From positions 1 through 8,521 of the forward strand of contig CAMWOX010000062.1 in assembly GCA_947175975.1 (NCBI GenBank): a stretch of 8,521 nucleotides of DNA, in the 5' to 3' direction. Source of the DNA: an uncultured Ruminococcus sp. (GTDB lineage Bacteria > Bacillota > Clostridia > Oscillospirales > Ruminococcaceae). Below the pieces are notes generated by a model. That model saw only the letters and a list, made by a program, of their open reading frames with translations, searched no databases and was not told where the DNA came from. The position numbers and the translations under genes are program-made. Positions 1 to 7,006 of this stretch are shown piece after piece; the stretch's first letter is position 1, and every line of letters starts with the position of its first letter.

Positions 1-54
1 ATACTAGTAATATAATTTTTATAATTTTGTCAAGAGTGAGTAAAAAATTGCAGC

Positions 55-98
55 TCAGCGTTCGGACTATCTGAACGCTGATTTAATTTAAATTTTTT
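55..98 (+). terminator. Intrinsic terminator of an upstream gene outside the window
   Basis: A perfect 9-bp stem (TCAGCGTTC at 55-63, GAACGCTGA at 73-81) with a 9-base loop is followed by an AT-rich tail ending in six T's at 93-98. The tail is not a clean T run directly after the stem, so efficiency may be modest. On the other strand the same stem is followed by a T-run (complement of the A's at 42-47) after a short gap, so it could also work in reverse. It most likely ends the gene left of the window and insulates metK. Confidence 0.65.
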
Positions 99-114
99 GA
101 TAGTATATTATAAG
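87..114 (+). promoter_or_regulatory. Possible metK promoter
   Basis: TTTAAA (87-92) lies 16 bases before TATAAG (109-114). An overlapping alternative is TATTAT at 106-111. The -35 match is weak and the site overlaps the tail of the preceding terminator, so this is a candidate only. If real, the metK 5' leader is only about 20-25 bases, leaving no room for a riboswitch. Confidence 0.4.
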
Positions 115-142
115 ATTTTTTGTCAAAATAGGAGGTCATTTT

Positions 143-1300
143 ATGAAACGTGTATTTACTTCGGAGTCCGTCACAGAGGGACATCCAGATAAGATCTGTG
201 ATCAGATTTCCGATGCCGTTCTGGATGCCATTCTGGCACAAGATCCTGATGGACGTGTTGCCTGTGAAACAGTTGTCACAACAGGAATGATCATGTGCAT
301 GGGAGAAATTTCTACAAAAGCAAATATTGATATTGCCAAGATTGCAAGACAGGTTGTCATTGATATTGGCTATGACAGGGCAAAATTCGGATTTGATGGA
401 CATACTTGCAATGTGTTGACAGCGATGGATGAACAATCCCCGGATATTGCCATGGGTGTGAATCATTCCTGTGATACGCAGGAAACAGGTGCAGGCGATC
501 AGGGATTAATGTTCGGCTATGCCTGCAATGAAACGCCGGAACTGATGCCCATGCCGATTGCACTGGCACACAAACTGGCAATGAAATTGACGGAAATCCG
601 TAAAAACGGTACACTCCGGTATCTTAGACCCGATGGTAAGACACAGGTCAGTATCGAATATGATGAAACTGGCAAGCCTGTCCGTGTAGATACAGTTGTT
701 ATTTCTACTCAACATGCCGGGGATATTTCCATTTCACAGATTCGGGAAGATCTGAAAGAATTGGTGATTGATGCTGTGATCCCGGAAGATCTGATGGATG
801 AGCATACAAAAATCCTGATCAATCCGACAGGAAGATTTGTCGTTGGCGGTCCACAGGGTGACAGCGGACTGACCGGACGAAAGATTATTGTCGATACTTA
901 TGGTGGTTATGCACGACACGGCGGCGGTGCATTCTCCGGAAAAGACCCGACAAAGGTCGACAGAAGTGCAGCTTATGCGGCAAGATATATTGCAAAGAAT
1001 ATTGTAGCGGCAGGATTGGCTGAAAAATGCGAGATTCAGCTTGCCTATGCGATTGGTGTCGCAAAGCCTGTTTCCGTTAGAGTGGATACATTCGGAACGG
1101 CAAAAGTTGCAGAATCCCCACTGGAGCAGATTATCCCGGAAATTTTTGATCTGACACCGGACGGCATGATCCGGATGCTGGATTTGAAACGTCCGCAGTA
1201 TCGCAAAGTGGCGGCATATGGACATTTCGGACGGGAAAATCTCAATATTGCATGGGAAAAGACGGACAAAGTACAAATGTTACTGGATGCCGTGAAATAA
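143..1300 (+). CDS. metK: S-adenosylmethionine synthetase (methionine adenosyltransferase)
   Basis: Makes S-adenosylmethionine from methionine and ATP, releasing phosphate and pyrophosphate; this is the cell's main methyl donor, and the enzyme is a cytosolic homotetramer in characterised members. The 385-residue product is full length for the family. Visible landmarks are the N-terminal FTSESVTEGHPDK with its ATP-binding histidine, the signature GAGDQG at residues 116-121, the INPTGRF stretch near 230, and the glycine-rich GGGAFSGKD at 260-268 that binds the triphosphate. All expected catalytic regions are intact. The ATG at 143 is supported by AGGAGG at 130-135 with a 7-base gap. No SAM riboswitch is visible in the 142 bases upstream, although metK genes in Firmicutes often carry one. 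The gene appears monocistronic: a terminator lies on each side and the next gene is convergent. Confidence 0.98.
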   Translation: MKRVFTSESVTEGHPDKICDQISDAVLDAILAQDPDGRVACETVVTTGMIMCMGEISTKANIDIAKIARQVVIDIGYDRAKFGFDGHTCNVLTAMDEQSPDIAMGVNHSCDTQETGAGDQGLMFGYACNETPELMPMPIALAHKLAMKLTEIRKNGTLRYLRPDGKTQVSIEYDETGKPVRVDTVVISTQHAGDISISQIREDLKELVIDAVIPEDLMDEHTKILINPTGRFVVGGPQGDSGLTGRKIIVDTYGGYARHGGGAFSGKDPTKVDRSAAYAARYIAKNIVAAGLAEKCEIQLAYAIGVAKPVSVRVDTFGTAKVAESPLEQIIPEIFDLTPDGMIRMLDLKRPQYRKVAAYGHFGRENLNIAWEKTDKVQMLLDAVK

Positions 1301-1311
1301 TCCTGAATCAG

Positions 1312-1346
1312 AAAAAATCAGCTCCGGCATCCGGAGCTGATTTTTT
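1312..1346. terminator. Bidirectional intrinsic terminator between convergent genes
   Basis: A perfect inverted repeat (AAAAAATCAGCTCCGG at 1312-1327 and its complement at 1331-1346) surrounds a 3-base loop. The GC-rich core is flanked by A's on the left and T's on the right, so each strand reads as a hairpin followed by six U's. It serves metK on the plus strand and the lipoprotein gene on the minus strand. The stop codon of the minus-strand gene (1345-1347) overlaps the outer end of the repeat. Confidence 0.95.
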
Positions 1347-2622
1347 AGTCCCAAATATCAGAAATTCTGTTTTTTTCGTCTGCGACTAGGGCGGAAACAG
1401 CCTGTTCCGGTTCAAATAGGGAGCTGTAACTGTATAGGGCTGCTCCCTGGATAGTTTCAAATTCTGAAAGATATTCCAGTTCTTTGGCAATGACAGCACT
1501 GTCTGTCAGAAATTCGAGCTTGCCCGATCCTGCCCACTGATCCTGTGTGCCGATTTTGTAGGCAGCCAGTCCAATCACAAGATCCGTTGCAGTCGCAATT
1601 TCTGTCCATTGGTTGACCATTTCTTTGAATGGACAGGTTTCATTCTGGAATCCGTAATATAACTGCGGAATGATACAGTCACAGTATCCTTCTGTGCTGC
1701 ACCAGAGTTTTACATCGGCATAGAGTTGATCATAATTGATTGTAAAATTGCCCTGTGGACTGATGCTGAATGGTATCGCAGAATCATGATTTTTTACAGT
1801 CTCATATAATAATTTTACCAGTTCTGAACAGTTTGTCCTGCGCCATTCTGCAAGATCCTGTGCATTGCTTTCCGAAAAGGCTTTCTGGTCAAATGCCGGA
1901 TCTGTTGTCGGATAGAAATAATCATCAATATGAATCCCGTCAACGTCATAATTTTCTAAAATTTCTGTGATACCATCAGCAATGAGCTGCCGGACTTCGG
2001 GATAAGCAGGATTTAAATAATATCTGCCCTCGGAATTGACCAGGTATGTGCCGTTCTTTTCCGGATCGTTATACCATTGTTTGAGAATATAATGATCCTC
2101 CAGAGTTGCCATCTTCTGTACTGTTTGCGACCGCAGAGGATTGATCCATGCATGGACGGACAAATTCACAGCATGTGCTTCTTCGAGCATGATTGCCAAA
2201 GGATCATAATTTTGATTTAGGTATGCACCTGCTGGGAAAATCTCAGAATTGTAATAAGCATCGCAGTAGGCTCTCACATGCAGATAAATTGTATTCAGCC
2301 CCAGATCTGTGCAGTTCTGAAATGCTTTCTGGACATTCTCTCGGAATTGTGTTTCAGACTGGTTGTACATCCAAGTTTCATAGAGCATGACAGGAATCCA
2401 GACAGCACGGATTGTTTCATGTTCTGTCTGGGATGCTGATCCGGGATCAGATCCGGATTCTGATTCTGTCAGATTTTGAAGTGCTTCTTCAATATGCAGA
2501 TGTGCGATTTCTTGCAGGTAATAATTTTCAGGATCTGTATCCTGCTGTAACATAGTATTCTGGATGCATCCCGTCAGGACACAGGAGACTGCACAGAGCA
2601 GGCAAAGTATTTTTTTTCTCAT
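1345..2622 (-). CDS. Lipoprotein with glycosyl-hydrolase-like GHL10 (YngK/DUF187) domain
   Basis: Probable surface-anchored glycoside hydrolase; the substrate cannot be told. The 425-residue product begins with a lipoprotein signal: KK at 3-4, a hydrophobic stretch, and lipobox LTGC with Cys19 as the lipidation site. A Ser/Glu-rich linker (about 50-70) leads to a TIM-barrel-like domain from about residue 71. Motifs typical of the GHL10 family are AWINPLR (158-164), YYLNPAYPEVR (201-211), DVDGIHIDDYFYP (226-238, with the conserved acidic residues), ISPQGN (287-292) and PQLYYG (319-324). A ribosome binding site (AGAAAGGA, complement of 2631-2638) lies 8 bases before the ATG. No convincing promoter is visible on this strand; TATGAT (complement of 2649-2654) is a weak -10 candidate. 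It is divergent from the VanY gene and convergent with metK. Family members are proposed to act on glycans or peptidoglycan, but that is family knowledge only. Confidence 0.88.
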   Translation of the reverse strand: MRKKILCLLCAVSCVLTGCIQNTMLQQDTDPENYYLQEIAHLHIEEALQNLTESESGSDPGSASQTEHETIRAVWIPVMLYETWMYNQSETQFRENVQKAFQNCTDLGLNTIYLHVRAYCDAYYNSEIFPAGAYLNQNYDPLAIMLEEAHAVNLSVHAWINPLRSQTVQKMATLEDHYILKQWYNDPEKNGTYLVNSEGRYYLNPAYPEVRQLIADGITEILENYDVDGIHIDDYFYPTTDPAFDQKAFSESNAQDLAEWRRTNCSELVKLLYETVKNHDSAIPFSISPQGNFTINYDQLYADVKLWCSTEGYCDCIIPQLYYGFQNETCPFKEMVNQWTEIATATDLVIGLAAYKIGTQDQWAGSGKLEFLTDSAVIAKELEYLSEFETIQGAALYSYSSLFEPEQAVSALVADEKNRISDIWD

Positions 2623-2710
2623 GGGGATTTTCCTTTCTGAATGATGGTATCATAGTATTTATATTCAGAATCAGAAAAAATTATGTGCATGAAAAAATTA
2701 CAAAAAATAC

Positions 2711-2739
2711 TTTAAATTTTTTGGATTTTGTGTTATAAT
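2711..2739 (+). promoter_or_regulatory. Promoter of the VanY-like gene, extended -10
   Basis: TTTAAA (2711-2716), 17 bases, then a perfect TATAAT (2734-2739) preceded by TGT, giving an extended -10 element. The predicted start of transcription is near 2746, about 35 bases before the ATG. Confidence 0.75.
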
Positions 2740-2780
2740 AAGAAACAGAAAGATTTCGTAAAACTAAGTGAGGTGCGTTT

Positions 2781-3788
2781 ATGAAAAAATTCCTGGATAT
2801 TCTTGTGTCGCTCGCTCTGCTCGCTGGTGTCAGCTATGGTGGTTATGTGATCGCACAACACAGGGTTGTGATCGATCAGGATACAAATTACATTGCGGAG
2901 ATACAGGAAACAACGGAGTATGTAGAAGAGAATAAAATTATTTTTGAAAGTACAGAAATCGATAACACGGATGTCTATCAGGGCAGTCTGATTCTGGTCA
3001 ATAATCAGACGGAATTTAAAGGCTCAGAAGAAGATCTTGTCAGTCTGTATGAAGTCATGTTAGCACAGGAAAAGACAAAGAGTTTTGGTGTCAGGGATGG
3101 AGAAGTCAAAGTGCGGCAGACCAATGCAGAGAATCTGATCCAAATGTTTGAAACATTCTGTGCAGAGACCGGTGATGATAACATTGTCGTGCAGAGTGGT
3201 TATCGGTCGAAAGAACGTCAGCAGGAGCTGTATGACCAGGATTTGGAGTCAACAGGACTTGACTACTCGGAGAAAGTTTCTAAGCCCGGTTTCAGTGAAC
3301 ATCAGACCGGATGGAGTGTCGATCTGACACTTGCTGAGGGAGAATATGATGGGACGGGTGTGTATGACTGGATTGATCAGCATTGCTATGAATATGGCAT
3401 GGTTCTTCGCTATCCGGAAAATAAAACAAATATTACAGGAATTACCTATGAACCTTGGCATTATCGTTATGTCGGCAAGGGACATGCCTATTATATGATG
3501 CAGAATGATCTCTGTCTGGAAGAATATTTAGAATTTTTGAAAGGCTATCCCTATGATGGGGAACATCTGGAGCTGACAGATTATGATGGGAAGATCTATG
3601 AAGTATTTTATTATCCGGCAGATACGATTAATTTGACGACAATGCTTCCTGTGCCTGCTGCACTGGAATATACAGTTTCCGGAAACAACACGGATGGTTT
3701 TCTTGTTACAGTGGATACCGAAGAATTTGCTGAAATCCTGGATTCAGAAAATCCGGAGAATCCCGAAAATACAGAAAGTCCGGAATGA
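2781..3788 (+). CDS. VanY-family D-alanyl-D-alanine carboxypeptidase, membrane anchored
   Basis: Zinc peptidase expected to trim the terminal D-alanine from peptidoglycan stem peptides outside the membrane. The 335-residue product has an N-terminal hydrophobic segment (about 5-24) that acts as a signal or anchor, with no lipobox. The VanY (peptidase M15B) domain runs from about residue 85 to 235. It contains SGYRS (139-143), SEHQTGWSVDL (172-182) carrying zinc ligands His174 and Asp181, and EPWHYRY (224-230) with catalytic Glu224 and zinc ligand His227. All key residues are present. About 100 more residues follow the catalytic domain, ending in an acidic Pro/Glu/Asn tail with repeated ENP units; this extension is not part of the core fold and its role is unknown. 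GAGGTG at 2770-2775 is the ribosome binding site. No van cluster partners (vanS, vanR, vanA, vanX) are nearby, so a housekeeping wall-maturation role is likelier than glycopeptide resistance. No clear terminator follows it. Confidence 0.9.
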   Translation: MKKFLDILVSLALLAGVSYGGYVIAQHRVVIDQDTNYIAEIQETTEYVEENKIIFESTEIDNTDVYQGSLILVNNQTEFKGSEEDLVSLYEVMLAQEKTKSFGVRDGEVKVRQTNAENLIQMFETFCAETGDDNIVVQSGYRSKERQQELYDQDLESTGLDYSEKVSKPGFSEHQTGWSVDLTLAEGEYDGTGVYDWIDQHCYEYGMVLRYPENKTNITGITYEPWHYRYVGKGHAYYMMQNDLCLEEYLEFLKGYPYDGEHLELTDYDGKIYEVFYYPADTINLTTMLPVPAALEYTVSGNNTDGFLVTVDTEEFAEILDSENPENPENTESPE

Positions 3789-3854
3789 TTTGTGAAAGAT
3801 TTACAGAAAAATAATTTAAATTTGTTAGAAAAATAGAAATGATATAAAAATCAC

Positions 3855-3883
3855 TTGTTATTTTTTTTCTGATATGCTATAAT
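3855..3883 (+). promoter_or_regulatory. Promoter of the zinc-ribbon protein gene, extended -10
   Basis: TTGTTA (3855-3860), a 17-base spacer, then a perfect TATAAT (3878-3883) preceded by TGC. Transcription should begin near 3890, about 48 bases before the ATG. It shows that the zinc-ribbon gene has its own promoter even though no terminator separates it from the VanY gene. Confidence 0.8.
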
Positions 3884-3937
3884 AAAAATTAAGAGTATTT
3901 TCAAATGAGACGTATGTCAGAAAGTTGGTGAATCCAC

Positions 3938-5362
3938 ATGATTTGTCCGAATTGTCAGCTGCAGCAGCCGGATCATTCGATCTGTTGTGTCCGGTGTCAT
4001 TATCCGTTCCGGTCACAATCACGGGGATTTTTTACAAAATCTGTACAGGGATATTCCCGGGCGGATGCCTATGCTGCTATGCAGAGGGGTGGCTATCCGG
4101 CACAACAGCCTGTTCCTCCGCTTGCACAGAATTATCCGCAAAATCCCTATTATGTACCACCTCAGTCCGGCACACAGAATCAGATCCAGATGATGTATGA
4201 TGCCAATGGCAACCGGGTGTATGTGCAGATCGTATATGACGCAGCCGGAAATGCATTCTATGTGCAGATGATCCCGAAAATTGTTGGAAAAGATGCACAC
4301 GGCAATCCGGTTTACAACATGGTTCCAGCACAAACACCGCCTGTTCCGGTACAGCCTGTGCAGAATCAATCTGCTCCGGTTGTACAGGAAAAAAGAAAAT
4401 CATTTCTGGATACGGTTTCAGAAACACCCACAAGGGAAAACGCTGCATTTATTGCACCGCAGAAAGAAGTCCCTCCTGTTCCTGTTTTGCCGTCTTCGAA
4501 TGAAATGTCGCCCGAGCCGGAACATTCTGTTCCGGACAGACCGGCAATGCGTGCCACAGCGATTGCGTCCTCTATGTATGCCGCCAATCAGGCATCAGAC
4601 CGGACTCAGAATCCGCAGGGAACGGGATCTTATTTTTCCAAGGTAAAAAAGAATCCGCAGCAGGAACTCTATGAGATGCCGCTGAGTGCGGAAGAATTGC
4701 TGAAAGAAGAGGCAGAAACAGCATTCGTTCAGGAACTGCCTGATGAAAAAACATTGCTCAGCCATGTATTTGAAAGACAGGCAGGTTATTATCAGGAAAA
4801 TACACCAGATATGAATGCCGGTACAGTCAGCATAGAACCTAATGCAGAAGAAATCACAAGCGTTTCTGAGAGAAGTCTTTATCAGACAGCAAAGAAATCA
4901 CCTAAAGCACAGGTTGTGACTGCTACACCAGTTACAGAAAAGCCGGAGAAGAAACTGGAAAAACCTTCGAAACCAGACGCTGGTGTGAAATTATTCGGGG
5001 GTAAAAAACAAAAAGAGCAGAAGAAGTCCAGACCTGTGATTGTAGATGCAGATGCATTCTTTGGGGAATCCAAAGCCCGAAGCGTGGAAATGCTCGGAAT
5101 CCGGGTAGACGGATCAGAAGAAGATGTACAGCAGAAGCTCAAAGAGATGCGTTATGGTGGTAAGAAGTCCGTCCGTTCAATGAAATCCGCTGATCAGGGG
5201 ATTGATATGCAAGCTATGATTCAGGATCCGCAGACAAGTGATGCCGCAAGACGGGCGTTAGAGGGAGAGGAAGTCCGGAAAGTCTATGATTCGATTGAAT
5301 CCGCTGAGATTGCAAAGGCACTGGAGCAGCTGAATCAAGATATTTTTCCGAAGAAATTTTAA
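3938..5362 (+). CDS. Orphan zinc-ribbon protein, proline/glutamine-rich, function unknown
   Basis: I do not recognise this 474-residue protein. It opens with a short zinc ribbon: Cys3-x2-Cys6 and Cys17-x2-Cys20 (an extra Cys at 16), a fold common in bacterial proteins with a disordered or membrane-bound remainder. Residues 40-85 are rich in Pro, Gln and Tyr. Residues 86-130 hold three related units, MYDANGNRVYVQ, VYDAAGNAFYVQ and GKDAHGNPVYN, which look like short beta hairpins. Residues 130-345 are low-complexity, rich in Pro, Glu and Ser, and probably disordered. A basic Lys-rich patch (353-364) precedes a conserved-looking, mostly helical C-terminus (365-474), which may be the functional part. 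There is no signal peptide or membrane segment, so it is probably cytosolic. The ATG at 3938 is preferred because the zinc ribbon begins at once; its ribosome binding site (AAGTTGGTG at 3922-3930) is imperfect. It has its own promoter and a strong terminator, so it is a one-gene unit. Confidence 0.85.
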   Translation: MICPNCQLQQPDHSICCVRCHYPFRSQSRGFFTKSVQGYSRADAYAAMQRGGYPAQQPVPPLAQNYPQNPYYVPPQSGTQNQIQMMYDANGNRVYVQIVYDAAGNAFYVQMIPKIVGKDAHGNPVYNMVPAQTPPVPVQPVQNQSAPVVQEKRKSFLDTVSETPTRENAAFIAPQKEVPPVPVLPSSNEMSPEPEHSVPDRPAMRATAIASSMYAANQASDRTQNPQGTGSYFSKVKKNPQQELYEMPLSAEELLKEEAETAFVQELPDEKTLLSHVFERQAGYYQENTPDMNAGTVSIEPNAEEITSVSERSLYQTAKKSPKAQVVTATPVTEKPEKKLEKPSKPDAGVKLFGGKKQKEQKKSRPVIVDADAFFGESKARSVEMLGIRVDGSEEDVQQKLKEMRYGGKKSVRSMKSADQGIDMQAMIQDPQTSDAARRALEGEEVRKVYDSIESAEIAKALEQLNQDIFPKKF

Positions 5363-5407
5363 AAAATGCAGTCCAGCAGGATTTTTCTGCCGGACTGCTT
5401 GCTTTTT
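5361..5407. terminator. Bidirectional intrinsic terminator between convergent genes
   Basis: GCAGTCC (5368-5374) pairs with GGACTGC (5392-5398); after one A-C mismatch, GCAG (5376-5379) pairs with CTGC (5387-5390), leaving a 7-base loop. On the plus strand it is followed by a T-rich run at 5399-5408 containing six T's. On the minus strand it is followed by the complement of the A-run 5361-5366. It therefore serves both the zinc-ribbon gene and the XRE regulator gene. Confidence 0.88.
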
Positions 5408-5429
5408 TCCTTGAAATATGCTAGAATGA

Positions 5430-6122
5430 TTATGCATTTCGCTTTTTGTGAATGCTGTCCTCACTGATTTTGATCAGATTCAGCAGAGAGGAAGAATATT
5501 CCGGATAGGTCTGGGACAAAATAGAAGTGGTTAAATATAGCACTTCTGTATCACGGACATAGTCATTTGTGCCGATAGGGATACCGCAGGATGCAGCTTT
5601 GACATTGGCTTCACTCATGCTGATAATGGCACTGGCATCATCATTGGCAACGACTTTCGGGACAGAGAATAATTTCTGATCGTTGTGGGGATTGGCATTA
5701 TAGATAATCCGGAAAAGTTTGTACACATTCAGCATTAAGTAAGAAGAGATTTCTTTGATCAGGGTGATGCTGTTGGCTTTCTGGGCGAGGGAATAAAGCA
5801 GACTGACAGAATTGTTGACGATCTTGCGGTTGAATGCAACGACTTCTGGGCTGGGCATACTGTTGTTGCCGTCATCTTCGGGAATATCCTCCACAGAGAT
5901 GATTCTGCCCTCTGGTTCGGGCGTACGTCCGAGCAGATAATCACAGGATACATTGTAATAATCGGCGATTTTGACCAGGAAATCAAGACCGCATTCACGG
6001 ATGCCTTTCTCGTAATGGGAAAGCAGAGCCTGGGAGATTCCCAGATCTGCGGCTGCCTGTTTCTGACTGATCTGTCTTTCTTTACGCTGCAATGCAATAA
6101 TGCGGGGGAAATCTGAGTTCAT
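5430..6122 (-). CDS. XRE-family (HTH_3) transcriptional regulator
   Basis: DNA-binding regulator with an N-terminal Cro/CI-type helix-turn-helix. Residues 8-65 show the pattern: ISQKQAAADLGISQALLSHY with the recognition helix at about 28-37, then the EKG turn and the YYNVSCDYLLGRT end typical of the family. The 230-residue product continues through a Glu/Asp/Pro-rich linker (68-92) into a C-terminal region (about 93-230) that I do not recognise; it is helical-looking with no peptidase or metal-binding motif. It could sense a ligand or mediate oligomerisation. The ATG at 6120-6122 is supported by GAAAGGAG (complement of 6131-6138) with an 8-base gap. The gene is divergent from the phosphatase gene, and the 218-base gap holds its promoter. 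Control of itself and of the phosphatase operon is plausible but inferred from the layout only. Confidence 0.9.
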   Translation of the reverse strand: MNSDFPRIIALQRKERQISQKQAAADLGISQALLSHYEKGIRECGLDFLVKIADYYNVSCDYLLGRTPEPEGRIISVEDIPEDDGNNSMPSPEVVAFNRKIVNNSVSLLYSLAQKANSITLIKEISSYLMLNVYKLFRIIYNANPHNDQKLFSVPKVVANDDASAIISMSEANVKAASCGIPIGTNDYVRDTEVLYLTTSILSQTYPEYSSSLLNLIKISEDSIHKKRNA

Positions 6123-6179
6123 AATAATAGCTCCTTTCAGGTAAGTAATAATAAAATTTAAAAAAATATTGAAGAATAC

Positions 6180-6208
6180 TTGCTATTTATTATTATAGTA
6201 CAGATTAT
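6180..6208 (+). promoter_or_regulatory. Possible divergent promoter for the phosphatase operon
   Basis: TTGCTA (6180-6185), 17 bases, GATTAT (6203-6208): each hexamer matches 4 of 6 consensus bases. An alternative is TTGAAG (6169-6174) with TATTAT (6191-6196) at 16 bases. Either would overlap the regulator's own promoter on the opposite strand. If used, the phosphatase mRNA has a leader of over 120 bases. Confidence 0.3.
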
Positions 6209-6220
6209 ACAAATTGTAAA
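6192..6220 (-). promoter_or_regulatory. Promoter of the XRE regulator gene
   Basis: Read on the minus strand, TTTACA (complement of 6215-6220) stands 17 bases before a perfect TATAAT (complement of 6192-6197). A second TATAAT-like hexamer lies inside the spacer (complement of 6204-6209), giving a direct repeat of ATTATA 12 bases apart that might also be a binding site for the regulator. Confidence 0.75.
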
Positions 6221-6259
6221 GTCGTGGAAGTGTGGAAAAATTTGTGTTTTTTCTGTGAA

Positions 6260-6290
6260 ATCTTGTGCAAAAAGCGAAATCTAACAAGAT
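6260..6290. repeat. 7-bp inverted repeat upstream of the phosphatase gene
   Basis: ATCTTGT (6260-6266) and ACAAGAT (6284-6290) are perfect complements 17 bases apart. It could form a hairpin in the mRNA leader or be an operator half-site pair. There is no T-run after it, so it is not a terminator. Confidence 0.4.
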
Positions 6291-6340
6291 CCGAAGTATC
6301 TATTTGTGAATTTTTAATAAAAAACAGGAGGTTTTTTTCT

Positions 6341-6964
6341 ATGAAAGGCTATCATCTGAGTTTATATCGTCATGGGCGAACCAAAGCGAATGATGAGGGA
6401 ATTTATATTGGCAGTACAGATTTTCCGTTATCGGATAAGGGTGCTGTGGAACTCAGCGGCAAGATGGATCTGTATGAGTACCCGAGAATCCAGAGGGTGT
6501 ACAGCAGTCCCCTGCTAAGATGTACAGAAACGGCAGAAATTTTGTTTCCGGATGTGCCTTTGTATCTGGCGGAAGATCTGAGAGAGCTGAATTTCGGAAA
6601 ATTCGAGGGCAAGTCTGCGTTGGAATTAGTCGGGCAGGAAGATTACCGGACGTGGATGAAAGGCGGATCACCGGATCTGCGACCGCCGGAGGGAGAGAGC
6701 GTAGAAGAGTTGTGCATTCGGAGCTACCGGGCATTATACCGGATTCTGATGGACATGATGGAACATGATCTGAGCCACTGTGCTGTGATTACACATGCAG
6801 GTGTGATCAGTAATCTGCTTGCCTGTTTCGGTCTGCCGAAGATTTCGCCAAGGGAGCTGAACTGTGAACCAGGTGAGGGATTTGAAATTCTTCTGACGGC
6901 ACAGATGTGGCAGGCATCACAGGCTTTTGAGATTCTGGGCATGACACCTTACTCCAGGGATTAA
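6341..6964 (+). CDS. Histidine phosphatase superfamily protein (phosphoglycerate-mutase-like)
   Basis: Cytosolic phosphatase that forms a phosphohistidine intermediate. The 207-residue product has every core residue of branch 1: YRHGRT at 9-14 with nucleophile His11 and Arg10, Arg60 in SSPLLRCTETA, acid/base Glu82 in DLRELNFGKFEG, and His152 in VITHAGVI. Length and the FGKFEG segment fit the CobC/GpmB/PhoE-like group, but the substrate cannot be assigned; alpha-ribazole phosphate, phosphosugars and nucleotides are all possible. The start at 6341 is chosen because AGGAGG (6326-6331) lies 9 bases before it and the conserved fold begins immediately. An in-frame ATG at 6224 would add 39 residues without a binding site or family similarity. 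No cobalamin genes are nearby. The next gene follows after 42 bases with no convincing terminator, so the two are probably co-transcribed. Confidence 0.93.
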   Translation: MKGYHLSLYRHGRTKANDEGIYIGSTDFPLSDKGAVELSGKMDLYEYPRIQRVYSSPLLRCTETAEILFPDVPLYLAEDLRELNFGKFEGKSALELVGQEDYRTWMKGGSPDLRPPEGESVEELCIRSYRALYRILMDMMEHDLSHCAVITHAGVISNLLACFGLPKISPRELNCEPGEGFEILLTAQMWQASQAFEILGMTPYSRD

Positions 6965-7006
6965 TATTACATAGAATATTTATTTTTTCAAGGGGTAGTG
7001 ATTGTC

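Noticed and set aside
734..1276. Long open frame on the minus strand inside metK
   Set aside because: It lies wholly opposite a certain gene, lacks a ribosome binding site and encodes a cysteine- and isoleucine-rich sequence typical of an antisense shadow.
3789..3870. Possible terminator between the VanY and zinc-ribbon genes
   Set aside because: The region is A/T-rich with T-runs but has no stable stem, only a 6-bp A/T pairing near 3845-3866.
6963..6990. AATATT...AATATT repeat followed by T-rich sequence after the phosphatase gene
   Set aside because: The stem is 6 bp of A/T only and would be too weak for an intrinsic terminator; operon read-through into the membrane-protein gene is likelier.
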